From contig JAAYFD010000009.1 in NCBI GenBank assembly GCA_012728415.1, positions 1 through 64,000 on the forward strand: a stretch of DNA of 64,000 bases, read 5' to 3'. Origin of the DNA: Gammaproteobacteria bacterium (GTDB taxonomy: Bacteria; Pseudomonadota; Gammaproteobacteria; Pseudomonadales; Pseudomonadaceae). Made by a program: the position numbers and the translations under genes. This document shows, in pieces, positions 26,336 to 34,674 of the stretch. The stretch's first letter is position 1. The number at the start of each line of letters is the position of its first letter. Under the pieces are notes generated by a model that had not been told where the DNA came from, did no database searches, and saw nothing but the letters and a program-made list of their open reading frames with translations.

Positions 26336-26363
26336 CAAAAAAGCCCTGCAAATACAGGGCTTT
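26336..26363 (-). terminator. Intrinsic terminator downstream of tRNA-Leu
   Basis: Arms AAAGCCCTG (26340-26348) and CAGGGCTTT (26355-26363) followed on the minus strand by a long U-run (26336-26342 as A). It lies 54 nt past the tRNA 3' end, inside the element, so the element brings a terminator for the tRNA it occupies. Confidence 0.8.
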
Positions 26364-26417
26364 GATGCTGTTTTTGGAACTTCCTGAGACATCCTGACAC
26401 TGTGTGAAACAGTAAAA

Positions 26418-26439
26418 TGGTGCCCGAAACCGGAATCGA
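26418..26439. repeat. tRNA-proximal attachment site (attR)
   Basis: The 22 nt are the 3' end of tRNA-Leu (CCA, acceptor strand and part of the T arm) and are identical to 8239-8260. Integration restored a complete tRNA here. Confidence 0.85.
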
Positions 26440-26506
26440 ACCGGTACGATGGATACCCATCGAGGGATTTTAAGTCCCTTGCGTCTACCTATTCCGCCAT
26501 TCGGGC
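26418..26506 (-). tRNA. tRNA-Leu (anticodon UAA)
   Basis: The minus strand reads GCCCGAATGGCGG at the 5' end and ends TTTCGGGCACCA, so the acceptor stem pairs and CCA is encoded. The anticodon loop reads ACTTAAAA (anticodon TAA), there is a long variable arm typical of type II tRNAs, and the T loop is GGTTCGATTCC. Total about 89 nt with CCA. It is the integration site of the island; its 3' 22 nt are duplicated at the island's far end. Confidence 0.97.
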
Positions 26507-26716
26507 TGAATGACATGGCCGTCTCGGTGTACCGAACAGGCGCAAAAATATATAGGTTTTTTTCGACAACTTCAAGCAGCAAGAGCAAAGCATGGCTGCC
26601 AGCCGTATTTTTACCTGCTCGACGCTCAAGCTTGAGTTCCGACAAGTCTTGAAAACCCGACCAGTGGCCAGCTTTATAGCAGCTGCAAGAAGCGTCTGCT
26701 TTACCTCTCAAGACAG

Positions 26717-26744
26717 TTTACTTGTGTGTTTAAAAGGGTAATAT
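26717..26744 (+). promoter_or_regulatory. Putative sigma-70 promoter of oprI
   Basis: TTTACT (26717-26722), a 16-nt spacer, then TAATAT (26739-26744). It is 73 nt upstream of the oprI ATG. The rest of the 310-nt gap between tRNA-Leu and oprI shows no gene. Confidence 0.5.
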
Positions 26745-26816
26745 ATGCCAGTCAGTCTGCAACAGTTGCGGATTGATTTCCATGGAAAATCAACTCTTCT
26801 CTATAAGGAGAAAATA

Positions 26817-27065
26817 ATGAAAACAGCTCTGAAACTTTCCGCACTGGCTCTGGCCGGCATTCTGGCTACCGGTTGCTCCCTGACCAAAGAAGCAGATGCA
26901 CGCATTACTGCTTCAGAACAAGCAGCTGCCCAGGCTCAAGCCCGTGCTGACGAAGCATACAACAAGGCTAACGAAGCTCTGTCGGCAGCCCAGCGCGCCC
27001 AACAGACCGCTGACGAAGCCAACGAGCGTGCGTTGCGCATGCTGGAAAAAGCAAGCCGCAAGTAA
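26817..27065 (+). CDS. oprI: Major outer-membrane lipoprotein OprI
   Basis: 82 residues from ATG 26817, with AAGGAG upstream (the open frame extends further left but this start fits the family). A lipoprotein signal peptide ends in the lipobox LATGC. The mature protein is a coiled coil with heptad Ala/Leu pattern ([20 protein letters not shown]). The C-terminus [15 protein letters not shown] is nearly identical to Pseudomonas OprI. It is a Braun-type lipoprotein; the terminal Lys would be linked to peptidoglycan. A strong terminator follows. Confidence 0.96.
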   Translation: MKTALKLSALALAGILATGCSLTKEADARITASEQAAAQAQARADEAYNKANEALSAAQRAQQTADEANERALRMLEKASRK

Positions 27066-27076
27066 TTGTGACTGGC

Positions 27077-27107
27077 AAAAAAGCCGATCTCCAAGATCGG
27101 CTTTTTT
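27077..27107 (+). terminator. Bidirectional intrinsic terminator of oprI and the chemotaxis operon
   Basis: Near-perfect stem with AAAAAAGCCGATCT on one side and AGATCGGCTTTTTT on the other. The A- and T-runs on the two sides let it serve both oprI (plus) and the leftward flagellar/chemotaxis operon that ends at 27134. Confidence 0.9.
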
Positions 27108-27133
27108 ATATTCGACAGCTGTTTTCAACCTGC

Positions 27134-27538
27134 TCAGTCAACTGCCTTTTTTCCACCGTGTATCCGCTGCAACAGCTCTGCTTCCGACTGTGAAAGCCCG
27201 CATGCATGCTGCAAGTCCTCAATGGTCGCACCCAGCCCGACCAGCCGGGCAGCCTCTATAAACGAGAGACTCCCCGGATCACGCTGCTCAAGCTGCAGCA
27301 GCTTGTCCGGCATCGGAGCAAACTGTTCACGCAGTTCATGCAGCTCTTTACCCATCTGCATGCTCCCGGCCAAGTAATTGTCCAGGCGCCGCACCAGGCT
27401 GCTCAACTGCTTTTTATGTAGCTGCTCCTGTTGCTCCAGCTGCTCCTTCAGCACCTGCAACTGCCTGCCCTGCCAGTACAAGACATAACCGGTCACTGCT
27501 GCCAGCAGCAGGACAAATCCAAGCAGCCCGTACCACAT
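27134..27538 (-). CDS. DUF2802 protein, last gene of the flagellar/chemotaxis operon
   Basis: 134 residues from ATG 27538 (MWYGLLGFVLLLAAVTGYV); its ATG shares one base with the cheW stop (TGATG). A GTG at 27562 would add 8 residues. One N-terminal transmembrane helix (residues 3-22) is followed by a coiled coil (LQVLKEQLEQQEQLHKKQL) and a C-terminal segment EAARLVGLGATIEDLQHACGL, SEAELLQRIHG typical of DUF2802. A homologue follows cheW at the end of this operon in Pseudomonas. Its function is not established. Confidence 0.8.
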   Translation of the reverse strand: MWYGLLGFVLLLAAVTGYVLYWQGRQLQVLKEQLEQQEQLHKKQLSSLVRRLDNYLAGSMQMGKELHELREQFAPMPDKLLQLEQRDPGSLSFIEAARLVGLGATIEDLQHACGLSQSEAELLQRIHGGKKAVD

Positions 27539-28017
27539 CAGTAGCCGTCCAGTTCCGCCCACTCCTGTGCGGTCATCATTTTCTCCAGGTCAACCAAAAT
27601 CAGCAACTCATCATTCTTGTTGCAGACGCCCTGAATGAACCTGGCTGCTTCTTCATTACCGACATTCGGCGTTGTTTCAATTTCAGACTCACGCAGATAA
27701 ACCACCTCGGCCACACTATCGACCAGAATCCCCACGACCTGCTTGTCGGCCTCGATGATGACAATACGGGTGTTGTCTGTAATTTCGGCTGAAGGCAAAC
27801 CAAAGCGCTGCCGGGTATCAATTACCGTCACCACATTGCCGCGCAGGTTAATGATGCCCAGCACATAAGTGGGCGCTCCTGGTACCGGGGCAATTTCCGA
27901 ATAGCGCAAAACCTCCTGGACCTGCATGACATTGATACCATAGGTCTCATCTTCCAGACGGAAAGTTACCCATTGCAGGACAGGATCATCGGAACTGTTT
28001 GCAGATGTAATGTTCAT
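27538..28017 (-). CDS. cheW: Chemotaxis coupling protein CheW
   Basis: 159 residues. CheW fold: QWVTFRLEDETYGINVMQVQEV, YVLGIINLRGNVVTVIDTRQRFGL and VGILVDSVAEVVYL are the diagnostic segments. CheW bridges chemoreceptors and CheA in polar arrays. It sits second to last in the operon, downstream of the parC-parP pair. The length is normal for Pseudomonas CheW. Confidence 0.95.
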   Translation of the reverse strand: MNITSANSSDDPVLQWVTFRLEDETYGINVMQVQEVLRYSEIAPVPGAPTYVLGIINLRGNVVTVIDTRQRFGLPSAEITDNTRIVIIEADKQVVGILVDSVAEVVYLRESEIETTPNVGNEEAARFIQGVCNKNDELLILVDLEKMMTAQEWAELDGY

Positions 28018-28107
28018 TCACTTCTACCTTGTTTCAAACCGGCCGTCTTGAGTGACGTGCCATAAGTATTGTTTGTTATCGGCTGCTTGTACAGCGGCTT
28101 GAAAGCT

Positions 28108-28806
28108 CTACTTCTTTTCCTGTGCTTTTTCTTTTTCACCCACCAAGCCGGCCAGCGCCTGAACGTCTACCAGCGCACACATATGTTCAATCACGATACC
28201 GGCTAGCCATTTCCGCTCTGCCCTGCTGGTGCGCCACTTGACCGATTCGGGCTGCAACCGTATAGATTCATGAACCGCATTAACAGCAAGCCCCCATGCA
28301 TGCCCATCTATTGAGATGATAAAGCGAAAATTGTCACGCAGCTTTTCGTTATAGCGCTCAGGCATGATCCAGCGCGCCGTGTCCAGCACTTTGAGATTTC
28401 CTGCAGCTGTCCGCATGACACCAATAAACCAGTCCGGCTGGGCAAAAATAGGTGTAATCTCGTCTCCATCCAGCGGGTAGATACTCCCCAAACTAACCAG
28501 GGGCACAGCGAGCTTGAGGCCGGCCACATCAAACAGCAGACACTCAAACGGCTGATCGGCCCAATATGGCCGCCCTCCCTCACCTGCGGATGCAGCTTCA
28601 GCAGGCACCGCCACCACCAGATCAGGTGTCGGCTCCTTTACAACAGTGTCCATTGCCGGTGTAGTCAGAGTTGGTAAAATCTGTGGAGACTCAAGCTCTT
28701 GCACCGGCAACTCGGTCTGCCTGGCTTCCTGCAACTCAACCTGGGCCTCCTGAAGAAGCCCGTCAAGATAGTTTTGCAGCGCCGTTTGTGATTTATGCGG
28801 TTTCAT
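28108..28806 (-). CDS. parP: CheW-like protein, ParP type
   Basis: 232 residues. The N-terminal 100 residues are Pro/Glu-rich and poorly structured (LLQEAQVELQEARQTELPVQELE). The C-terminal half is a CheW-like domain: PFECLLFDVAGLKLAVPLVSLG, DWFIGVMRTAAGNLKVLDTARW, RFIISIDGHAWGLAVNAVHES. Genes in this place, between a ParA-like ATPase and cheW, correspond to ParP, which links ParC and CheA and keeps chemotaxis arrays at the pole. The assignment rests on fold and gene order. Confidence 0.82.
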   Translation of the reverse strand: MKPHKSQTALQNYLDGLLQEAQVELQEARQTELPVQELESPQILPTLTTPAMDTVVKEPTPDLVVAVPAEAASAGEGGRPYWADQPFECLLFDVAGLKLAVPLVSLGSIYPLDGDEITPIFAQPDWFIGVMRTAAGNLKVLDTARWIMPERYNEKLRDNFRFIISIDGHAWGLAVNAVHESIRLQPESVKWRTSRAERKWLAGIVIEHMCALVDVQALAGLVGEKEKAQEKK

Positions 28807-28874
28807 CCTGCGCGTCCCACCCTGTTTTGATTACCTGGCTCCCAGGCAGTCAGATTTATACGACAGACTCATGC

Positions 28875-29672
28875 CTACCCCGCAGCAGTCTGCTCCTCCT
28901 GTCTGGACTGCTGCAGCAAATGCTTCAGCAGTACACGATAAGCCAGTACTCCCCTGGTGTTCGGGTCCAGGGCCGAAGGTACCAAACCAGCCCGGCTGGC
29001 ATCGCGCAAGCGGGTATCAACCGGGATATAAGCCTGCCACAAGTTTTTACCGTACTGGTTGCGCAAATGGCGTAACGTGGACAACGAAGCCTGTGTGCGC
29101 CGGTCAAACATGGTTGGCACTATGGTATAAGGCAACGGGTGCGGGCGCGAACGATTAACCATATTCAAAGTATTGACCATTCGCTCCAGCCCTTTTAAAG
29201 CCAAAAACTCGGTTTGTACCGGGATCACCAACAACTGGCTCGCCGCCAGTGCGTTTACCATTAATACTCCCAGCAGGGGCGGGTTATCCAGCAAGGCAAA
29301 ATCAAACTCCCCTTCCAGATGTGCCAGCGCTTTGCTGATCACCAGCCCAAGCCCCCCCTGTCCCGGTGCTTGACGCTCAAGCACAGCCACAGCTGTGCTT
29401 GAGGGCATTAGGCTGATATTCGCATGGCTGGTCTTCTGCAGAAGGCTACGCGGTAACGACGGGTCCACTTTTCCGCCGGCAATAAAGAGGTCGTAACAGC
29501 TGTGTTCCAGTGTGTCAGGATCATAACCGAAATAGCTGGTAAGCGAACCATGCGGATCAAGATCTACCACCAACACCCGGCGACCGGCATCAGCCAACAA
29601 GCCAGCCAGCGCCACGGTGCTGGTTGTCTTGCCTACTCCGCCTTTTTGATTGGCTACCGCCCAAACTTTCAT
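28875..29672 (-). CDS. parC: ParA-like ATPase ParC (Soj-type), chemotaxis array positioning
   Basis: 265 residues. Deviant Walker A KGGVGKTTSTVALAG at residues 10-24, Walker A' VLVVDLDPHGSL, and Walker B-like FALLDNPPLLGVLMVNAL. A member of the ParA/MinD ATPase group. In Vibrio and Pseudomonas the homologue at this position (ParC) places chemotaxis arrays at the old pole and at division. It lies between motD and parP in the same orientation. Confidence 0.88.
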   Translation of the reverse strand: MKVWAVANQKGGVGKTTSTVALAGLLADAGRRVLVVDLDPHGSLTSYFGYDPDTLEHSCYDLFIAGGKVDPSLPRSLLQKTSHANISLMPSSTAVAVLERQAPGQGGLGLVISKALAHLEGEFDFALLDNPPLLGVLMVNALAASQLLVIPVQTEFLALKGLERMVNTLNMVNRSRPHPLPYTIVPTMFDRRTQASLSTLRHLRNQYGKNLWQAYIPVDTRLRDASRAGLVPSALDPNTRGVLAYRVLLKHLLQQSRQEEQTAAG

Positions 29673-29821
29673 ATCTTTTCTCCAACACGGCAGGCTGTAA
29701 TGTCAAAATGCCGACACCATCGCTGCGTCATTACTTGCTGGAGTTACTAAAGCAAACTACATGCCAGAGCACCTGACCTGCTTTTGTTGTGCTCTGTATA
29801 CAGACTTTAACCTGCTCATGC

Positions 29822-30568
29822 TCAGGGAGTTCCAGCACGTCCATGCCGCCCTTCCGTATTGCGGGAAATGATCAGGACCACCCGGCGGTTTTTCGCCCTC
29901 CCTTCCGCGGTCTCATTGCTGGCTACGGGCTGGTACTCACCATAGCCTACAGCTGCCAAACGCTCTGGAGCCACACCGTCCATTACCATCATCCGGACGA
30001 TACTGGCAGCCCGTGCCGCAGACAGCTCCCAATTGGTCGGGTAGAGGGCAGTGCGTATCGGCAAGTTATCGGTAAACCCCTCAACCTGTATCGGGTTATC
30101 GTAAGGTGCCAATATTTTTGCAATTTTCTCTACAATATCAAAACCTTCCTGACGCGGCACAGCATCACCTACAGGAAACAGCAAGCTGGAACTCAACTCC
30201 AGCTCAAGCCACATTTCGTTGGCACGAACTTGCAGCTGCCCGTCACCCAGCAAACTGGAAAACTGATCCCGGACTTCGTCAGCAATCCGAACCAAAGGCT
30301 CTTTTTCGATTTCTCCTTCCTGTCCGCCTGCTCCCGCCTCTGTACCGCGTACCGGCTCCTGTCCGACTGGAATAGGTTTCATTGACTTTTCTGGCTGGGC
30401 AAATATCCCCTCCATAGCTTCGGAAAGCACTTTGTACTTGCCTTCATTGACGGACGATATTGCATACATAACGACAAAGAAAGCAAACAGCAGGGTAATA
30501 AAGTCAGCATAGGAAATAAGCCAGCGTTCATGATTGGGCGGCTCTTCCTGCCGTCGTCTGCGCGCCAT
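29822..30568 (-). CDS. motD: Flagellar stator protein MotD (MotB family)
   Basis: 248 residues. One N-terminal transmembrane helix with the essential Asp in WLISYADFITLLFAFFVVMYA (Asp at about residue 22), a periplasmic linker, then an OmpA-like peptidoglycan-binding domain: VEGFTDNLPI, NWELSAARAASIVRMM and RLAAVGYGEYQPVASNETAEGRAKNRRV. It forms the MotCD stator with MotC. Pseudomonas has two stator pairs; this pair lies within the chemotaxis operon. Confidence 0.94.
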   Translation of the reverse strand: MARRRRQEEPPNHERWLISYADFITLLFAFFVVMYAISSVNEGKYKVLSEAMEGIFAQPEKSMKPIPVGQEPVRGTEAGAGGQEGEIEKEPLVRIADEVRDQFSSLLGDGQLQVRANEMWLELELSSSLLFPVGDAVPRQEGFDIVEKIAKILAPYDNPIQVEGFTDNLPIRTALYPTNWELSAARAASIVRMMVMDGVAPERLAAVGYGEYQPVASNETAEGRAKNRRVVLIISRNTEGRHGRAGTP

Positions 30569-30571
30569 GGA

Positions 30572-31312
30572 TTACTCCAGGAAGCCCTGCAGCTTCATCT
30601 CGATCGAGCGCGGGTTTTCACCGTCAGCAATCGACAGCAGCCCTTCCAGCATCAACTCGCGGTAGCGGGACTGGCGTAACACTACGGCCCGGATTTTGCC
30701 CGCCAGCGGCAGCAGAATGAGGTTCGCCACGCCCACCCCGTAAATAGTGGCAACAAAAGCTACTGCAATACCGTTACCCAGTTGGGCCGGATCGGCAAGA
30801 TTACCCATGACATGAATCAGCCCCATGACGGCACCGATAATACCAACAGTGGGCGCATAGCCGCCCATGCTTTCATACACCTTTGCTGCTTGCAGGTCGC
30901 GGTCTTCCTGGGTGTAAAAGTCGACCTCAAGCACACTGCGGATATTTTCCGGCTCGGCACCATCCACCAGCAGCTGCAACCCCTTGCGTACATAAGGGTC
31001 CACTTCGGCATCAGCAATTGCCTCCAGCCCAAGCAAACCGTCTTTACGGGCTACCAGGCTCCAGCCAACAATACTGTTGATCCCTTGCTGCATATCGGCA
31101 GCAGGCGGAAAAAAAGCCCAGCCCAAAAGCTGCAAGCCACGCTTGAAATGACTGATGGGAGTCTGGAGTAGCGCAGCACCCAGCGTTCCGCCAAAAACAA
31201 TTAATGCCGCCGGCCCGTTGGCCAGCGCACCAATATGACCACCCTCAAGAAAGTTACCACCAATAATGGCGATAAACGCCATCGCCAAGCCAATCAGGCT
31301 AAGGACATCCAT
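30572..31312 (-). CDS. motC: Flagellar stator protein MotC (MotA family)
   Basis: 246 residues from ATG at 31312 (MDVLSLIGLAMAFIAIIGGN); the open frame runs 35 codons further into cheB but this start has the family N-terminus and overlaps the cheB stop as TGATG. Four transmembrane helices are visible: two near the N-terminus and two in the C-terminal half around YAPTVGIIGAVMGLIHVMGN and VAFVATIYGVGVANLILLPL. It conducts protons together with MotD. Confidence 0.94.
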   Translation of the reverse strand: MDVLSLIGLAMAFIAIIGGNFLEGGHIGALANGPAALIVFGGTLGAALLQTPISHFKRGLQLLGWAFFPPAADMQQGINSIVGWSLVARKDGLLGLEAIADAEVDPYVRKGLQLLVDGAEPENIRSVLEVDFYTQEDRDLQAAKVYESMGGYAPTVGIIGAVMGLIHVMGNLADPAQLGNGIAVAFVATIYGVGVANLILLPLAGKIRAVVLRQSRYRELMLEGLLSIADGENPRSIEMKLQGFLE

Positions 31313-32460
31313 CAGATACACGCCTCGACCAGGGCCGGCCCAATGTCGTTCAATGAACAGATCCGGTCTGCCAATCCAGCCTTGGCGACGGCCATCGGCA
31401 TGCCATAAATGACACAACTGGCTTCATCCTGTGCCCATACCTGACTGCCGGCCTGCTTCAGCAGACGCGCACCCTCACGGCCATCAGAGCCCATTCCGGT
31501 CAGCACGACGGCCAAGACCCTGTCCTGATACACCTTGGCAGCGGAACCAAAGGTCACATCTACACTGGGCTTGTAATTAAGCCGTTCATCACCCTGTAAA
31601 ATGCGAACCTGCCCACGAGCATCAATCAGCATCTGCTTGCCACCTGGTGCCAATAAAGCCAACCCGGGACGCAACAAGTCACCATCCGCAGCCTCTCTGA
31701 CTTCAATCTTGCACAGCTTGTCGAGACGCTCGGCAAAAGCCCGGGTAAAAGTTCCCGGCATATGCTGAATCAATACTATGGGTGCCGGAAAACTTGCCGG
31801 CAAACCAGTCAATACTTGCTGCAGCGCAACCGGGCCACCAGTCGAGGTGCCAATGGCAACCAGCTTGTAGGCTTTGCGCTTCACCCGGCCAGGTGCAGCA
31901 GTCGCTGCAGATGCCGCCGCTTCTGGCGGTTGCACTGTCACCAGGCGTGAACGCACGGACGCGGTTGTTGGTGTGGGTGCACGCAACCGGCCAGTCAGCC
32001 CTCCCGGAACGACAGGTGAAGGCGGCCGCGTTGAGCGTACACGCCGGGAAAGCCCGCCACGATTGCTACGTGAAATTTCCATCACCTTGTCACACAGCAA
32101 CTGCCTGACCTTTTGCGGGTTGCGCGAAATATCTTCGAAATTTTTGGGCAGGTAATCGACCGCACCGGCCTCCAGCGCATCCAGGGTAATTCGTGCACCT
32201 TCGTGGGTCAGGGAGGAAAACATCAACACCGCCGTCGGGCATGTCTGCATGATCTGGCGCACTGCACTGATACCGTCCAGCACTGGCATCTCATAGTCCA
32301 TGGTGATCACGTCCGGACGGAGCTTACAGGCCATATCGACGCCTTCCTGGCCATTACTGGCTGCACCGACAATTTCAATCCGCTCATCTGCACCAAGAAT
32401 GTCGCTCAGGCGGCGCCGGAAAAAACCGGAATCATCCACTATCAAGACTTTTACAGCCAT
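31312..32460 (-). CDS. cheB: Chemotaxis methylesterase/deamidase CheB
   Basis: 382 residues. An N-terminal receiver domain (VLIVDDSGFFRRRL, phosphoacceptor Asp in DVITMDYEMPVLDG) is followed by a linker of about 70 residues rich in Pro, Arg and Ala. The C-terminal methylesterase domain has AIGTSTGGPVALQQVL (catalytic Ser), IQHMPGTFT (His) and GMGSDGREGARLL (Asp). It removes methyl groups from chemoreceptors on phosphorylation by CheA. It lies between cheA and motC. Confidence 0.95.
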   Translation of the reverse strand: MAVKVLIVDDSGFFRRRLSDILGADERIEIVGAASNGQEGVDMACKLRPDVITMDYEMPVLDGISAVRQIMQTCPTAVLMFSSLTHEGARITLDALEAGAVDYLPKNFEDISRNPQKVRQLLCDKVMEISRSNRGGLSRRVRSTRPPSPVVPGGLTGRLRAPTPTTASVRSRLVTVQPPEAAASAATAAPGRVKRKAYKLVAIGTSTGGPVALQQVLTGLPASFPAPIVLIQHMPGTFTRAFAERLDKLCKIEVREAADGDLLRPGLALLAPGGKQMLIDARGQVRILQGDERLNYKPSVDVTFGSAAKVYQDRVLAVVLTGMGSDGREGARLLKQAGSQVWAQDEASCVIYGMPMAVAKAGLADRICSLNDIGPALVEACI

Positions 32461-32496
32461 TAATGCATTCCTTAATACAATTTTAGCCCGTCCTGC

Positions 32497-34662
32497 TCAA
32501 CCATAATGCCTGAGCAGGCCGGGCACATCCAGAATAAGTGCGATGCGGCCATCACCCGTAATGGTTGCTCCGGACATGCCCGGAGTCCCCTGCAAACCAC
32601 GTCCCAACGGCTTAATGACAACCTCTTCCTGACCAATCAGCTGGTCCACCACAAAGCCGATGCGCCTGTCGCCTACGCCAATCAGTACCACATGGCCTTC
32701 TTTCTGCTGTTCGTGCCGGCGTTCCGGTTGCAGCCAGCGGCTCAAATAAAACAGGGGTAACGCCTTGTTACGGACAATGACCATCTCCTGGCCATCAACA
32801 ATATTGGTCCGGGACAAATCAAGGTGGAAAATTTCGTTAACACTGACCAGCGGGAAAGCAAACGCCTGATCCCCGAGCATGACCATCAGTGTTGGCATGA
32901 TAGCGAGCGTCAGCGGTACCTTGATCACCACCTGCGAGCCTTCTCCGGGCTTGGAAAAGACATTGACGCTGCCATTGAGCTGAGAAATTTTGGTATTCAC
33001 CACATCCATGCCGACACCACGACCGGAGACATCCGAAATTTCAGTCTTGGTGGAAAATCCTGGTGCAAAAATCAGGTTATAGCATTCGTGATCACTCAGG
33101 CGCTCGGCAGCCTCTTTTTCCAGCATGCCTTTTTCGACAGCTTTGGCACGCAACACATCAGCATTCATGCCTTTGCCGTCATCGGTAATCATCAGCAAAA
33201 TATGATCACCCTCCTGTGCTGCCGAGAGTACCACGGTACCGCTGCGCGCCTTGCCTGCTGCTTCGCGTTCATCCGGCATTTCGATACCATGGTCAACCGA
33301 GTTGCGCACCAGGTGAACCAGCGGGTCGGCCAGCGCTTCAACCAGGTTTTTGTCCAGATCAGTATCTTCGCCCACCAGCTCCAGGCGTATTTCTTTTTTC
33401 AGGCTGCGGGCCATGTCACGCACCAGGCGCGGGAAGCGGCCAAAAACTTTCCGGATCGGTTGCATTCGGGTCTTCATTACAGCCGACTGCAAGTCTGCTG
33501 TTACCACATCCAGGTTGGATACCGCCTTGGACATATCCTCATCTTCGCTATCCAGCCCCAGGCGAACCAGACGGTTACGCACCAATACCAGTTCACCAAC
33601 CATATTCATGATGTCATCCAGGCGCGACGTATCCACACGCACAGTGGTTTCTTCAAGAGGTGCCTGCGCTGCACTGCGTGCCGGCGCACGCTTTTTTTGT
33701 ACCGGCTGCGCAGCCGACTTGGCCGCAGCCGGCGATTTGGTCCGGCTCTCCGGGCTTGCCGGGGTTGTCTGGGCAACCGGGCCGGCTGGCGCCTGCCGTG
33801 GCCTGGCATCCGCTGCCGCAGGAGATGCTGCACGAACCTGGAAGCGCCCTTTACCATGCAGCTGATCGAGCAGTTCCTCAAATTCCTCCTCGCTGATTTC
33901 ATCATCGCCTGATGCTGCACCGACTGCCGCTACCGGCTCCACCGGTTTTGTGCCTTCAGTCACAGCACCGCCAAACTTGCCTTCGCCATGCAGCTGATCC
34001 AGCAGCGCCTCAAATTCGTCTTCAGTAATTTCATCACTGTCCGCTGCTGCAGCAACTGCGACCGGCTCTGCGGCAGGACTCTTGCCTTCACCATGCAGTT
34101 GATCAAGCAAAGCCTCAAACTCTTCTTCAGTAATGAGGTCTTCCATTTCTGCCGAAGTAGGCTCAGGCGGTTCAGGTGAGCTCATAGCCAACATCTGCTC
34201 AAACTCAAGGTCTGCCGCATCCATAGCACCAGGCACTTCTGCAGCCGGCTCGCCCTGTGCTGCCTCTTCGCCTCCTGGTGTGGCCAAAGCAGTCAGCTGC
34301 TCCAGCAGCTCGGGCGGCGCCGGCGTAACTTCGCTACGCTCACGCACCTGGTAAAACATGCTGTTGACACTATCCAGCGCTTCCAGCACAACATCCATCA
34401 GCTCTGGAGTAACACGGCGCTCGCCCTTGCGCAGAATATCAAAAACATTCTCGGCAACATGGCAACACTCGACCAGCTCGTTCAGCTGCAAAAAACCGGC
34501 GCCCCCCTTGACTGTATGGAACCCGCGGAATATTGCATTCAGCAGATCCATATCGTCCGGCCGGGTTTCCAGTTCGACCAGCTGTTCAGAGAGCAGCTCA
34601 AGAATCTCCCCTGCCTCCACAAGGAAATCCTGGAGAATTTCTTCGTCAGCTTCAAAGCTCAT
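32497..34662 (-). CDS. cheA: Chemotaxis sensor kinase CheA
   Basis: 721 residues. An N-terminal Hpt domain with the phosphoacceptor His in FHTVKGGAGFLQLNEL (about residue 50), a long Glu/Ala-rich linker, dimerisation and HATPase domains (LVHLVRNSVDHGIE, DDGKGMNADVL, GRGVGMDVV), and a C-terminal CheW-like domain. The linker (about residues 170-275) contains three near-copies of a motif EEFEALLDQLHGEGK, spaced about 35-45 residues apart; in many CheA proteins this region binds CheY/CheB. The single phosphoacceptor distinguishes it from PilJ-type CheA hybrids. Confidence 0.96.
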   Translation of the reverse strand: MSFEADEEILQDFLVEAGEILELLSEQLVELETRPDDMDLLNAIFRGFHTVKGGAGFLQLNELVECCHVAENVFDILRKGERRVTPELMDVVLEALDSVNSMFYQVRERSEVTPAPPELLEQLTALATPGGEEAAQGEPAAEVPGAMDAADLEFEQMLAMSSPEPPEPTSAEMEDLITEEEFEALLDQLHGEGKSPAAEPVAVAAAADSDEITEDEFEALLDQLHGEGKFGGAVTEGTKPVEPVAAVGAASGDDEISEEEFEELLDQLHGKGRFQVRAASPAAADARPRQAPAGPVAQTTPASPESRTKSPAAAKSAAQPVQKKRAPARSAAQAPLEETTVRVDTSRLDDIMNMVGELVLVRNRLVRLGLDSEDEDMSKAVSNLDVVTADLQSAVMKTRMQPIRKVFGRFPRLVRDMARSLKKEIRLELVGEDTDLDKNLVEALADPLVHLVRNSVDHGIEMPDEREAAGKARSGTVVLSAAQEGDHILLMITDDGKGMNADVLRAKAVEKGMLEKEAAERLSDHECYNLIFAPGFSTKTEISDVSGRGVGMDVVNTKISQLNGSVNVFSKPGEGSQVVIKVPLTLAIMPTLMVMLGDQAFAFPLVSVNEIFHLDLSRTNIVDGQEMVIVRNKALPLFYLSRWLQPERRHEQQKEGHVVLIGVGDRRIGFVVDQLIGQEEVVIKPLGRGLQGTPGMSGATITGDGRIALILDVPGLLRHYG

Positions 34663-34674
34663 CTCAAGCGCCCC

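Larger units (their letters stand above)
8239..26439. mobile_element. Integrated satellite-like genomic island at tRNA-Leu(UAA) carrying a defence cargo
   Basis: Bounded by 22-bp direct repeats (8239-8260 and 26418-26439) and by a pair of near-identical 27-bp repeats just inside each end. Contents in order: a broken antitoxin gene, two small membrane proteins, a DUF3987 protein, a primase, an AlpA-like regulator, 1.26 kb of palindrome-rich non-coding DNA, an Integrase_1 recombinase and a small partner, hsdRMS, a DUF262/HNH protein, an unknown protein, an Abi_2 HEPN gene, and the tRNA-proximal integrase. No capsid, terminase or conjugation genes are present, so it would need help to move. The arrangement resembles P4-like satellites or integrative elements. 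Flanks are ordinary chromosome (muxABC on one side, tRNA-Leu/oprI on the other). Confidence 0.85.
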
